In this document: piece by piece, positions 1-8,395 of the stretch
Position numbering within the stretch: position 1 is the first letter of the stretch
Layout: the number at the start of each line of letters is the position of its first letter
Origin: Verrucomicrobiota bacterium
Lineage (GTDB): Bacteria; Verrucomicrobiota; Verrucomicrobiia; Verrucomicrobiales; Verrucomicrobiaceae
Reading direction: 5' to 3'
NCBI GenBank assembly: GCA_017301975.1
Contig: JAFLEI010000008.1
Location: forward strand, 1 to 64,000
DNA length: 64,000 nucleotides
Notes under the pieces: generated by a model
Told to the model about the DNA's origin: nothing
Database searches by the model: none
Seen by the model: the letters and a program-made list of their open reading frames with translations, nothing else
Translations under genes and position numbers: made by a program

Positions 1-534
1 AGGTCACGTGCGGATAGCAGGATGGAAAGCGCTTGAGCCCAGGCGCCCTCGCTGGAGGAAGCCGTCACCCAATCTCATCAACAACACACCCCCAAACACT
101 AGGCGAAAAAACTCGCCGTAGTCTCCCTCAAAAAAAGGAACACGAAGAAAAACAACAACTCACCTTTGACAATGCCCTCATAGCAGGTCGGCCGTGTTTG
201 GCGTCCAAAACGTTTCACCGTCCACCGCCACCTCCGCCAAACCGCCCGACTGCGAGGACTCCCGCACGCCCCGGCATTGGCCGTGCTCTCAAAGGGGCCT
301 CCCAATCTTCGCACCGCGTGCTTCAACACACAATACACACGGCGTCATTCTCCACCGATCCTGCGACGCCATGCGCCAGCCTTCTCGCCATGGAAAATCT
401 CCGGACTCATCTTCAACCTCGCTTGGTAGGAATCAGAAACGACGCTCGTTGAAATGCCGAACGCCTGTCCGCACTGCAGCGCTGCTCGCGTCTCAGCCCA
501 TCCGCCACCCCACGCCCATCGCATTCCCCGCCCA
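1..534. other. Left-edge stretch with no supported gene
   Basis: This stretch lies downstream of hflC and reaches the window edge. Short open frames exist on both strands, but none shows a recognisable domain, a signal peptide or a convincing start. The plus strand is A-rich around 100-160 and C-rich further right. I saw no tRNA-like T-loop and no recognisable SRP, RNase P or tmRNA core. A gene or RNA that begins left of the window could end here unseen. Confidence 0.5.
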
Positions 535-1590
535 CTATCTCCCCACCTCCATCAGCGTGGGCAGCTTGTGCAGCGGGGTAAACTCATGGTTCGCAGCCCC
601 CGCAGCCGCCTTCACTCCTTGCGGATTGCTCGACTTCAAAAACCGAAACAATTCGCTCTCCGTCGTGAAAATCATCGTCGTATCCGCAGTGATCAGCTGC
701 TTGTAAGTCTCCATCGTCTTGAGAAATTCAAAGAGCTCCGCAGCCTCCGGCGTCTGGTTGTATGCCTTCGCATAGATCTCCGTTGCCTTGGCATCCGCCG
801 CCCCCTCCAGCTCCTGCACCTTGCGGTACGCCTCAGACTCAATCGTCGCCATGTCACGCTCGCGCTCCCCATTGATCTTCGCCGCCTCGCCTTCGCCTTC
901 CGCACGGTGCAGCTTCGCGATCTGCTCACGCTCGGAAATCATCCGTTGATGAATCGACTGGCTCACTGACGGATCGTAATCGATCCGCTTGAACCGCACA
1001 TCCAGCAGCCGGATGCCATAACCCTCGATCTTCGGAATCGCGTTTTTGAGCACCTCCGCCTCCAGCTCCACCCGCCCATACTTGATCGGTGGCAGCACCC
1101 CGATCCGTGAATCAGCCGTGGAAGGAATGCTGCCGCTGCCGCTGAGGTTGGCCACATCACGCACCGCCTTGCGGTCCTTCGTCGTGCGCACCGCCTCGAT
1201 GAACTCATGTTTCGCGATCACGATGCGCGTCTCGCTCGCCAGAATGTCATCCAGCCGCGACAGCGCCCGCCGCTCGTCCGTCAGCTGGCGGAAAAACACC
1301 AGCGGGTCGTCGATCTCCCAGCGCCCAAACACATCCACCACCACGATGACCTTGTCCTTCGTCGTCATGTTCGCCGAAGGCCCGTCCCATTCCAGCACCC
1401 GCTTGTCCAGTCGGTTGACCGTCTGCACAAACGGCGTCTTCCAGTGCAGTCCGGCGTTCCGAATCGACTCGCCCACTGGCTTCCCGAATTGGGTGATCAC
1501 CACCTGCTCCGTCTCGCTCACCGTGTACAACCCGGAGCCCGCCACGATGGCCAGTGCCAGGACAACTATCAAAATCAGGGGGGCTTTCAT
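535..1590 (-). CDS. hflC: HflC, SPFH/band 7 membrane protein, FtsH modulator
   Basis: HflC forms with HflK a large inner-membrane complex that surrounds and tempers the AAA protease FtsH. The 351-residue protein starts with one membrane segment (about residues 4-22) followed by TVSETEQVVITQFGKPVG, the usual entry to the SPFH/band 7 domain. A long Ala/Glu/Lys-rich helical stretch follows at about 205-275 (EGEAAKINGERERD), as in HflC/stomatin proteins. E. coli HflC has 334 residues, so the length fits. The start codon overlaps the hflK stop in an ATGA (1587-1590), so the two are probably translationally coupled. FtsH is not in the window. Confidence 0.9.
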   Translation of the reverse strand: MKAPLILIVVLALAIVAGSGLYTVSETEQVVITQFGKPVGESIRNAGLHWKTPFVQTVNRLDKRVLEWDGPSANMTTKDKVIVVVDVFGRWEIDDPLVFFRQLTDERRALSRLDDILASETRIVIAKHEFIEAVRTTKDRKAVRDVANLSGSGSIPSTADSRIGVLPPIKYGRVELEAEVLKNAIPKIEGYGIRLLDVRFKRIDYDPSVSQSIHQRMISEREQIAKLHRAEGEGEAAKINGERERDMATIESEAYRKVQELEGAADAKATEIYAKAYNQTPEAAELFEFLKTMETYKQLITADTTMIFTTESELFRFLKSSNPQGVKAAAGAANHEFTPLHKLPTLMEVGR

Positions 1591-2588
1591 CGTGTGGCAG
1601 GGGCAGGGTTGGTTTGCGGTTCCGCCTGGCGGAGATTCATCAGTGGCAGAAATGAGGAGGCCTTGTCATCCAGGATGATCTTGCCCGGCACCTGGGACAG
1701 CACCTCTCCCATCGTTTCCAGATACAGCCGCTTCTTCGTCACCTCCGGTGCCTTGAGGTACTCGGCCAGCACAGACTTAAAGCGCGCGGCATCCCCTTCG
1801 GCCTCATTGATGCGTTTCGCCGCGTAGCCCTCCGCTCCCTTGAGCTTCTGTTCCGCTTCACCCCGCGCCTTCGGGATGATCTGGTTGTAGTTCCCGCTCG
1901 CCGTGTTGATCGCCGACTCCCTCTCCTGCTTCGCGCGGTTCACATCGCTGAAGCTAGCCTGCACATCAGAGGGCGGATTGATGTTGCCCAGTTGGATCTG
2001 GTCAATGCGCACGCCCATGTTCAGTGCCGCCACCAGTTCCCGCAGACGTTCCGCGCATTTCGTCTCCATTTCCTGCCGCCCTATCGTCAGCACTTCATCC
2101 ACCGTACGATCCCCCACCACCTCGCGCATCACCGCTTGGGACAGGTCCCGCAGCGTCGGCACCGGCTCGCGGAAGTTGAACACATACGCCACCGGATCGT
2201 TGATGTGGTACTGCACCACCCACTCCACCAGGGCCGTGTTCAGGTCCCCCGTCACCATCGTCTTCTCCCCCTCCTGGTCACGGTAGTCCGCATACTGGTA
2301 CGGATTCGTCGCCCCCTGCGTGCCAAAGCCAAACTCCAGCTTCTGCTGCCGCAAAATCTCCACCAGCGTCATCGTGTCGATCCCCCACGGCAGCTTGAAA
2401 TGCAGGCCCGGCGTCTCCGTCTTCAAGTAACCGCCAAAACGCTGCACCACCGCCACCGACTCCGCCGGCACCTGATACACGCCCGAGAAAACACCCACGG
2501 CAAGAAACACTCCGATCAGCCCCGTCAGTATCACGCGCGGGTTGAAGTTGATCTGGGGCGCATTCGCAAAAGGTCGTATCTCGCTCAT
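1587..2588 (-). CDS. hflK: HflK, SPFH/band 7 partner of HflC
   Basis: This is the first gene of the hflKC pair. The 333-residue protein has a short polar N-terminus, one membrane helix at about 18-37 (LIGVFLAVGVFSGVYQV) and then VPAESVAVVQRFGGYLKT, a typical HflK band 7 beginning. The motif TLRDLSQAVMREVVGDRTVD near the middle and the coiled region KARGEAEQKLKGAEGYAAKR near the C-terminus match HflK. It lacks the long Gly-rich cytoplasmic N-terminus of E. coli HflK (419 residues), as is common outside proteobacteria. Family rules predict that it assembles with HflC and binds FtsH. Confidence 0.9.
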   Translation of the reverse strand: MSEIRPFANAPQINFNPRVILTGLIGVFLAVGVFSGVYQVPAESVAVVQRFGGYLKTETPGLHFKLPWGIDTMTLVEILRQQKLEFGFGTQGATNPYQYADYRDQEGEKTMVTGDLNTALVEWVVQYHINDPVAYVFNFREPVPTLRDLSQAVMREVVGDRTVDEVLTIGRQEMETKCAERLRELVAALNMGVRIDQIQLGNINPPSDVQASFSDVNRAKQERESAINTASGNYNQIIPKARGEAEQKLKGAEGYAAKRINEAEGDAARFKSVLAEYLKAPEVTKKRLYLETMGEVLSQVPGKIILDDKASSFLPLMNLRQAEPQTNPAPATR

Positions 2589-2625
2589 CCCGCGAGGCTA
2601 CTGCATTCCACCGGCACGGCAAAGC

Positions 2626-3594
2626 CTACTTCATTCCAAAGTCCGCCACATATTGTTCCACGATCACCTTCAGCTCCGGCGGCCTCGGCAGGCCAATCGC
2701 CTCCGCGCGCGCCCCGTCCACCTGCTGTGGCCAGTTGTCCACGATCCCCTGAATCCGCGCATCAAACGCATCCACGATCGGCCCCAGCTTGATCCCTCGT
2801 TCCGCCGCCACTTCCTGGATCACCTTCTCGGCAATGTTCGGCGTCACTCGGTGCGCCGGCAGCACATACGCGCGGTCTTTGCCCAGCTTCTCCTCTGTCA
2901 CCTCGCTCAGCACAATGAACGACTCAATCACCGTCCGGTACCCCGTCATCGGATGCGGTTGATCCCGTCGGATCGGCAGCATGCACGCCTCCCCGTTCAG
3001 CGGCTCACGAAACATCCCGCTCGCCCAGCTCGATGCCGCCGCATTCGGCTTCCCCGGCCGCACGATCACCGTCGGCAGCCGCACACTGCGTCCGTCAAAG
3101 TGGCCCTTCCGCGTGTGGTCGTTCACCATCATCTCGCACATTGCCTTGGTCATCCCGTAGGTCGTCTGCGGCAGTTGCTTCGTCACGTCAGACATAAGTT
3201 GCGACATGTCCAGCCCGCCATACACCGCCACACTGCTCGCAAACACCACCCGCGGCCGGCCTTCCGCCGCACGCGCTGCCTCAAACACATTGCGCCCGCC
3301 CTCCAGGTTCACCCGCATCGCATCATCAAATCGCTCCTCACACTCCCCGCTCACCATCGAGGCCAGGTGAAAGATCACGTCAAACTTCGCACCCGTCGCC
3401 GCCAGCACCGTCGCCCGGTCCCCAATGTCCCCCTTCACATGCTTCACTCGCACGTCCGTCGGCTCCCCACGGAAAAACGCATCCAGCAAAATCATCTCCG
3501 TGATTGCTCCGCCGCACCACGTGCCGCGTTCCAAAAGTTTCTGCGCAAGTTGTGAGCCGAGGAATCCGCCGCCGCCGGTGATGATGATTTTCAT
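2626..3594 (-). CDS. denD: NAD-dependent epimerase/dehydratase-family SDR, D-erythronate dehydrogenase-like
   Basis: This extended SDR of 322 residues probably oxidises D-erythronate at C2 using NAD. The N-terminus MKIIITGGGGFLGSQL is a Rossmann GxxGxxG motif. The catalytic Tyr and Lys lie in TTYGMTKAMCE, and the preceding Ser is in FASSVAVYGG. RPGKPNAAASSWASG and the following REPLNG are hallmarks of the DenD subfamily as I know it. I chose the internal Met at 3594 because it begins directly with the Rossmann strand and its ATG overlaps the upstream gene's stop (ATGA, 3591-3594). No DUF1537 kinase or isomerase of the four-carbon acid-sugar pathway is nearby, so the substrate is an inference. 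Confidence 0.75.
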   Translation of the reverse strand: MKIIITGGGGFLGSQLAQKLLERGTWCGGAITEMILLDAFFRGEPTDVRVKHVKGDIGDRATVLAATGAKFDVIFHLASMVSGECEERFDDAMRVNLEGGRNVFEAARAAEGRPRVVFASSVAVYGGLDMSQLMSDVTKQLPQTTYGMTKAMCEMMVNDHTRKGHFDGRSVRLPTVIVRPGKPNAAASSWASGMFREPLNGEACMLPIRRDQPHPMTGYRTVIESFIVLSEVTEEKLGKDRAYVLPAHRVTPNIAEKVIQEVAAERGIKLGPIVDAFDARIQGIVDNWPQQVDGARAEAIGLPRPPELKVIVEQYVADFGMK

Positions 3595-4163
3595 GTGTGT
3601 GTCGAAGCACATAGTTGGGCTTGCTGCGCCGAATGATCAACTCGCATTGCGGCGGTTGTGCCCGCAATCGAGCCGGCGAGCAGCAGCACCGCCCCCGCTC
3701 CCAGCGAGCCACCCGCCAGAATGTTCACCAAAGCCCACACCGCCACCAGTATGCCAATAAACAGCAGCGCAATGACGATCATCCGCGGCACGGCGGAGAA
3801 GCCCACCATGTTGAGCATGATCACCACGATGGCAAAACCGCTGCAAACACAGCCCGCCCAATACGGCAGCCTCACCGGTCCCAGGTAAAGTGCCCCGCTT
3901 GCCGCATCCACGGGAAGGGGCATCCCTTGAAATCCACGGCGCGTCATCGTGACGGCCATCTGCTCCATTCCGTAGATGCCGCCTCTCACACTAAATTGAT
4001 GCTCCACCTCCCGCTTCATTTCCTCGGGCGAAAATATGCACGATCCCCATTCAGCGTACAGAGAGCAAAGGACCAGCACCAGGGCCGAAAGTTGCATGAC
4101 GACACGATTACCCAGGTGGACGTTAAAGTGCATGCATGGCTTTTTAGCGGAATGACCTAACAA
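3591..4163 (-). CDS. Small membrane protein of unknown function
   Basis: Up to 190 residues. A hydrophobic N-terminal segment (VVMQLSALVLVLCSLYAEWG) precedes a periplasmic-looking stretch with Glu- and Arg-rich parts. Three close C-terminal membrane helices follow (around WAGCVCSGFAIVVIMLNMVG, MIVIALLFIGILVAVWALV and LGAGAVLLLAGSIAGTTAAM). I do not recognise a family. The open frame starts with TTG at 4163. An internal ATG at 4097, just before the first hydrophobic segment, is an alternative; neither has a clear ribosome site. Its stop overlaps the downstream dehydrogenase start by four bases, which suggests coupling with that gene. Confidence 0.6.
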   Translation of the reverse strand: MLGHSAKKPCMHFNVHLGNRVVMQLSALVLVLCSLYAEWGSCIFSPEEMKREVEHQFSVRGGIYGMEQMAVTMTRRGFQGMPLPVDAASGALYLGPVRLPYWAGCVCSGFAIVVIMLNMVGFSAVPRMIVIALLFIGILVAVWALVNILAGGSLGAGAVLLLAGSIAGTTAAMRVDHSAQQAQLCASTHT

Positions 4164-4225
4164 AGAGCAAGCGCATTTGCCTTCTCGATTGCATGACAGG
4201 GCCTCTGTGCTAAGCGCCCACTCTC

Positions 4226-5098
4226 ATGAGCAAGCCTCTCACAGGACACAAGATCGGATTCGTCGGACTCGGCAATATGGGCCGCGCCAATGCACGCCAC
4301 CTCCATGAAGCCGGCGCCGACGTCGTCGTCTGGAATCGCAGCCCCGCTCCCGCCGAGGCCGCCGTCGCCCTCGGCCTGCGCCGCGCTGCCTCCCTGCCGG
4401 AGCTCGCCCGCGAGATCGGCCCCGGCGTCATCTGCATCAATCTCACCATGACCGATGTCGTCGAAGCCGTCGTCTTCGGCCCCGGCGGCCTCATCGAGGG
4501 CCTTCACCCAGACGCCCTCATCATCGACTTCGGCACCACCGGCGTTCCCGAGACCAAAAAATTCGCCGAACGCGTGAACTGGGTGGACGCCCCCGTCTCC
4601 GGCGGACAGGTCGGCGCCGAGGCCGCCACCCTCACCATCATGGCCGGCGGCAGCGAGGCAAACTTCCAGCGTGCCCTCCCCATCTTCCAGGCCGTCGGCA
4701 AAAACATCACCCACCTCGGCCCCGTCGGCAGCGGTCAGGTCACCAAATTGGCAAATCAGCTCATCGTCGCCCAGACCATCGACGCCGTCGCCCAAGCCCT
4801 CCGCCTCGCCGAACTCTCCGGCGTCGATCCCGCCCTCGTCAGAAAGGCCCTCCTCGGCGGCTTCGCCGAAAGCCGCATCCTCGATCTCCACGGCGACCGC
4901 ATGGTCCGCCGCGACTTCGCCCCCGGCGGCCGCGCCACCCTCCAGCTCAAAGACGTCCGCCTCATGTCCCAGCTCGCCGACTCCGTCGGCCTCGACTCCC
5001 CCACCCTGAAAAACTCCCTCGCCCAGTGGGAAAAATTCGTCCACGAAAAACACCTCGGCGACCTCGACCACTCCGGCCTCTTCAGGTTGTATGAATGA
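4226..5098 (+). CDS. NAD(P)-binding beta-hydroxyacid dehydrogenase (3-hydroxyisobutyrate/L-threonate dehydrogenase type)
   Basis: 290 residues, the usual length for the beta-hydroxyacid dehydrogenase family, which oxidises 3-hydroxyisobutyrate, tartronate semialdehyde/glycerate or L-threonate. The Rossmann motif is IGFVGLGNMGRANARHL at about 9-25. The substrate loop reads DAPVSGGQVGAEAATLTIMA, and the catalytic Lys lies in GPVGSGQVTKLANQL. The all-helical C-terminal dimer domain follows. It is divergent from the denD-like gene, with a short gap containing both starts. LtnD, the L-threonate dehydrogenase, belongs to this family, so a role in four-carbon sugar acids is possible but unproven. 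The last bases overlap the ATP-grasp gene. Confidence 0.85.
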   Translation: MSKPLTGHKIGFVGLGNMGRANARHLHEAGADVVVWNRSPAPAEAAVALGLRRAASLPELAREIGPGVICINLTMTDVVEAVVFGPGGLIEGLHPDALIIDFGTTGVPETKKFAERVNWVDAPVSGGQVGAEAATLTIMAGGSEANFQRALPIFQAVGKNITHLGPVGSGQVTKLANQLIVAQTIDAVAQALRLAELSGVDPALVRKALLGGFAESRILDLHGDRMVRRDFAPGGRATLQLKDVRLMSQLADSVGLDSPTLKNSLAQWEKFVHEKHLGDLDHSGLFRLYE

Positions 5099-5918
5099 GC
5101 CCGGGAAAAGCGACCACCCAATCACAGTCCTCCTCGGTCCCCGGGCCACGGACGACTCTGTTGCCATCTGGCGGGTCTGCGTGGCTAATCAATGGCCGGT
5201 TCATCGCATTCAGGCATGGCGTGTCCCAGACGCACTGCGTTCCCTTCAAAGCACCATCATCATCTACGGCGAGCCCCTGTTCGCCGAAGCCGTGGCAGAT
5301 CAGATAGATCTCACCCTGCTGGAGCCCTCCATCGACTGGCTCACCACCGTCCCGCCGAAATACCTGTCACGTGAGATAGACTTCATGACTCTCGGCAGCG
5401 CCCGCCTGTTGGACTCGCCCGCCTTCCTCAAACCTGCCGACGGAAAAATCTTCGAGCCTCGCGTCTACACTACAGGAAGAGATCTTCCTTCTGAAGAGCA
5501 GGTGGACCAAGACATCCCCGTCCTCCGTTCCGGCATCATGGATTTCCGGCTCGAAGTCCGGTGCTTCGTTTTGGATCGTCACATCATGACGATGAGTCCC
5601 TATTGGAGGGAAGGGGAGCTGGCCCGCTCCGATAACGACCAATGGCCATTCCTCCCTGGTGAAGAAACAGAAGTTCGCACCTTCGCAGAGAGCATCCTGT
5701 CAGACACCGCCGCCTCTCTTCCTCCCGCCTGTACTCTCGATGTCGGCAGGACTCATCAAGGCACCTGGGCCATTATTGAGGCAAACCCCTGCTGGGGTGC
5801 CGGCCTCTATGGCTGCGACCCATCTAAGGTCCTCCAAACCATCCAGGCCGCCATTGTCCCCAGATCAGAGATCACCGCGTCACATCGTCCCTGGATCGCA
5901 AAACGCAGGAGCGCATAA
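5091..5918 (+). CDS. ATP-grasp protein, R2K-like (DUF4343 type)
   Basis: This 275-residue protein looks like a compact ATP-grasp enzyme of the R2K clade, thought to act as a peptide or amide ligase. Visible parts are a nucleotide-lid-like FLKPADGKIFEPRVY near the middle, DFRLEVRCFVLDRHIMT, and a C-terminal metal/ATP site LDVGRTHQGTWAIIEANPCW followed by GAGLYGCDP. The Glu-Ala-Asn in that segment is the typical magnesium-binding end of ATP-grasp folds. The start ATG lies eight bases inside the preceding dehydrogenase gene, so the two are probably co-translated. The substrate is unknown, and I see no peptide-natural-product gene nearby. Confidence 0.7.
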   Translation: MNEPGKSDHPITVLLGPRATDDSVAIWRVCVANQWPVHRIQAWRVPDALRSLQSTIIIYGEPLFAEAVADQIDLTLLEPSIDWLTTVPPKYLSREIDFMTLGSARLLDSPAFLKPADGKIFEPRVYTTGRDLPSEEQVDQDIPVLRSGIMDFRLEVRCFVLDRHIMTMSPYWREGELARSDNDQWPFLPGEETEVRTFAESILSDTAASLPPACTLDVGRTHQGTWAIIEANPCWGAGLYGCDPSKVLQTIQAAIVPRSEITASHRPWIAKRRSA

Positions 5919-6215
5919 GCCTAAAGCCAGCTTTCGCCACGGCGAAGCCAAGTAGCCTTGTTCCTGTGGAACAAGGAACGCTCCGCCTCACTCCCAACGC
6001 TTATCACCCAAAAGCTCTGGACAAATGAGACCGTTCATGACCTTCCAGTGCTCCACACGAGCGCCAGCATAGTAGTCCACACAACGGCGAAGCCAGCCGA
6101 AGGCAATCCTCTGTGCGGCGCTCCGCCATCACCCTGCACTCCGCCCATGCCACGTCTTCCGGCCAATTTAAAATTCTCAGTTTTCAGTTCCCAGTTTTCA
6201 ATCTCTGCAAGCGCA
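5919..6215. other. Intergenic stretch with dispersed-repeat copies
   Basis: This gap separates the ATP-grasp gene from the convergent SDR gene. It holds one clear copy (5941-6007) and one degenerate copy (about 6086-6127, starting GGCGAAGCC and ending GCGCTCCGCC) of the repeat found again at 8779. No gene was recognised. Confidence 0.6.
5941..6007 (+). repeat. Dispersed repeat family B, copy 1
   Basis: About 67 bases beginning GGCGAAGCCAAGTAGCC and ending CTCCCAACGCTTATCAC. A second copy lies at 8779-8847 in the same orientation. The core is a perfect hairpin with arms CCTTGTTCC and GGAACAAGG around TGT. Both copies lie just downstream of a plus-strand gene, which may indicate a shared 3'-end function, but that is inference. 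Confidence 0.7.
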
Positions 6216-6971
6216 TCACGCATGCATCACCTGCCCCCCATCAATATTGATCGTCTGCCCGGTGATGTTCTTCGCATGATCTGACGCCAGAAACGTCGCC
6301 ATCCCCGCATACTCCTCCGGCATCTGCCAGCGCCCCAGGTGGGACACCTTCTGGATCTTCTCCGCCGCCCACGCATCAAAGCTCTGCCGCTTGTCCTCCG
6401 GCAGCTTCTTCTGCCCCGCCGCCCAGATGGATTGATTCAGCTCCGTCTTCACCATCCCCGGCGCCAGCGCATTCACCCGCACATTGTGCGGCCCCAGATC
6501 CTTCGCCGCACACTGCGTAAAGTTAATCAGCGCCGCCTTCGACGCACTGTACGGCGGATCCGTCTGCGACCCCATCTGCCCCGCCACCGACACCAAAAAC
6601 AGCATCGATCCGCCACCGCTCTCGATCAGCCGCGGCGCAAACGCATGCGCCACATTCACCGCCCCGATCAGGTTCACCTCCAGCACCCGCGCCCAGTCAC
6701 ACGGCTCCAGATTCCAAAACGGAAACCCAAACTTCCCCGAGCCAATGCCCACGCAAAACACCACGTGATCCACCCTCTCAAACTCTCCCGCAAAAGCCTT
6801 CACCCCCTCATAGCTCGCCACATCCCCCGCAGTCACAAAATCCGCCGTCTTCTCCCGGTCAAATCCCCGCACCACGCATCCCTCCGCCACAAACCCATCC
6901 GCAATCGCCCGCCCAATACCGCGCGCAGCTCCAAACACAGCGACCGATTGCCCAGCAAGATTCAAATTCAT
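6216..6971 (-). CDS. Classical SDR-family oxidoreductase
   Basis: A 251-residue classical short-chain dehydrogenase of the FabG-like kind. The cofactor loop is VAVFGAARGIGRAIADGF near the N-terminus, with Ala replacing the usual Thr/Gly start of TGxxxGIG. The active-site Ser is in LFLVSVAGQ and the Tyr/Lys pair in PPYSASKAALINF. The C-terminus ends with the common sequence NITGQTINIDGGQ. An acidic residue after the second strand (RGFDREK) suggests NAD rather than NADP preference. The substrate cannot be read from sequence, and neither neighbour gives a pathway context. Confidence 0.85.
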   Translation of the reverse strand: MNLNLAGQSVAVFGAARGIGRAIADGFVAEGCVVRGFDREKTADFVTAGDVASYEGVKAFAGEFERVDHVVFCVGIGSGKFGFPFWNLEPCDWARVLEVNLIGAVNVAHAFAPRLIESGGGSMLFLVSVAGQMGSQTDPPYSASKAALINFTQCAAKDLGPHNVRVNALAPGMVKTELNQSIWAAGQKKLPEDKRQSFDAWAAEKIQKVSHLGRWQMPEEYAGMATFLASDHAKNITGQTINIDGGQVMHA

Positions 6972-7126
6972 CCCTCACTATGGACACCCCGTCCGCTTAT
7001 GCAAAGACCACCTGAGCGCCATGTATGGCCATCCAGGTGGTCTTCAAAACGCTCGCCGCGCAAATCTGCCTCGTCTCTGGAACACCAGCGGCGACTCAGC
7101 AGATCAGATCTTCGGATCGCAACCGA

Positions 7127-7483
7127 CTATTTGCCGGAGGTGCGGACAGTCTCGTAGGACGATGTGGATTGGGTCACGACCTGCACGGTCGGTGCCGGCG
7201 GCAAAACAGTGCCGTGGTCCCAGCTGTTGCCCACATTGTTTGGATCGTCTTCCCATGTGAAGTTCTCACCGTAGTTGATCGTCGGCTGTGGCCACACGCT
7301 GTAGCCATTGCCGTAGCCGCCGCCATGGCCGCCAAAGCTCGGCGCTCCGTTGAAATTGCTGCTATAGTACCTGCCACCCAGAGCCACGCGCCTGTAGCCG
7401 CCATCATTCCAGCTATGACCACAGGAAGTGAGGGACAGAACGGCAAGAACCGAGAGAATGACCAGGGAGTGAACGGATTTCAT
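7127..7483 (-). CDS. Small Gly/Tyr-rich lipoprotein, unknown function
   Basis: A 118-residue predicted lipoprotein. The signal peptide MKSVHSLVILSVLAVLSLTSC ends in lipobox LTSC, so the mature protein would be acylated at Cys21 and membrane-anchored. The mature part is low in complexity, with GGHGGGYGNGYSVWPQP and several Tyr/Asn/Gly segments, and ends with a Thr/Ser-rich tail. I do not recognise a family. It stands alone between an SDR gene and the divergent DUF1080 gene. Confidence 0.7.
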   Translation of the reverse strand: MKSVHSLVILSVLAVLSLTSCGHSWNDGGYRRVALGGRYYSSNFNGAPSFGGHGGGYGNGYSVWPQPTINYGENFTWEDDPNNVGNSWDHGTVLPPAPTVQVVTQSTSSYETVRTSGK

Positions 7484-7718
7484 GGAACGGATGATATGAG
7501 TGCTGACAGGTTATTTTACGAAGAATTGGCCAAGCCGAAGAAAAAAGCAATCCTATAAATCCAGCTCCGTGATTCCCTGACCCTTCCGAAGGTCAGTTCA
7601 TCGCCGCTCGGCCCCCCTAAAACAGTCTTCAGCGCCCCAATCCCGTCCTCTTCGCCGCTCCATTTTCCTTCCAAAACTTGGAATCTTCCCCGCCCCCTCC
7701 GCGTTACCACTTCACCCC

Positions 7719-8360
7719 ATGAAACACACCCTCCTCGCCCTTCTCGCCACCGCCTCCCTCTCCTTGGCCGTAGAGCCCCCCGACACCACCGGCTGGAAGG
7801 ACCTCATTGCCCCGGACCTCTCCAACGTGGTTGATCCCGCAGGCTGGATCAATAAAGGCGGTGAATTCGTCGCCACCACCCACGACACCCTCTGGACCAA
7901 GGAATCCTACGGCGACTTCATCCTCGATCTCGACTTCAAAGTCGAAAAGGAATCCAACAGCGGCATCTTCCTCCGCTCCGGCAACATCAAAGACGTCCTC
8001 TCCGCCCTCGAAATCCAGGTCCACGACTCCGCAGACGGCAGCAAATACGGCATGGTCGCCGCCATCTACGACGCCATGCCCCCCAGCAAGAGCATGGCCA
8101 AACCCGTCGGCGAGTGGAACCACTTCACCATCACCTGCAAAGGCCCCCTCGTCAGCGTCGTCTTCAACGGCGAAGAAGTCATCAACGCCAACCTCGACAA
8201 CTGGTCCGAAGCCGGCAAAAACCCCGACGGCACCCCCAACAAATTCAAGAAAGCCCTCAAAGACTACGCCCGCTCCGGCCCCATCGGCCTCCAAGGCCTC
8301 CACGGCAAAGCCCAGGCCCCCGTCTACTACCGCAACATGAAGATCAAGGTGCTCGAGTAA
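7719..8360 (+). CDS. DUF1080 (3-keto-disaccharide hydrolase-type) secreted protein
   Basis: A 213-residue exported protein with a cleavable signal (MKHTLLALLATASLSLAVE) and one concanavalin-like DUF1080 domain covering nearly all of the mature chain. Family hallmarks are GWKDLIAPDLSN at the start, DFILDLDFKVEKESNSGIFL in the centre, GEWNHFTITCKGPLVSVVFN, and the final GPIGLQGLHGKAQAPVYYRN. Members hydrolyse 3-keto-glycosides or simply bind glycans. They are strongly expanded in Verrucomicrobiota and Planctomycetota. The upstream gap contains no other gene. The following small gene starts 35 bases after the stop and may be co-transcribed. Confidence 0.85.
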   Translation: MKHTLLALLATASLSLAVEPPDTTGWKDLIAPDLSNVVDPAGWINKGGEFVATTHDTLWTKESYGDFILDLDFKVEKESNSGIFLRSGNIKDVLSALEIQVHDSADGSKYGMVAAIYDAMPPSKSMAKPVGEWNHFTITCKGPLVSVVFNGEEVINANLDNWSEAGKNPDGTPNKFKKALKDYARSGPIGLQGLHGKAQAPVYYRNMKIKVLE

Positions 8361-8395
8361 AACCTCGCGCACTTCCCGACCACTCGGTCAAAGCC

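Noticed and set aside
33-969. Overlapping plus-strand open frames at the left edge
   Set aside because: Low-complexity Arg/Pro/His-rich translations with no domain. The right part is antisense to hflC and the left part has no supporting start or homology.
4157-5167. 336-residue minus-strand frame rich in Gly, Ala, Asp and Glu
   Set aside because: It is the antisense shadow of the dehydrogenase at 4226; its composition reflects C-rich codons on the other strand.
7704-8372. 222-residue minus-strand frame
   Set aside because: Shadow of the DUF1080 gene, which has a signal peptide and a clear domain.
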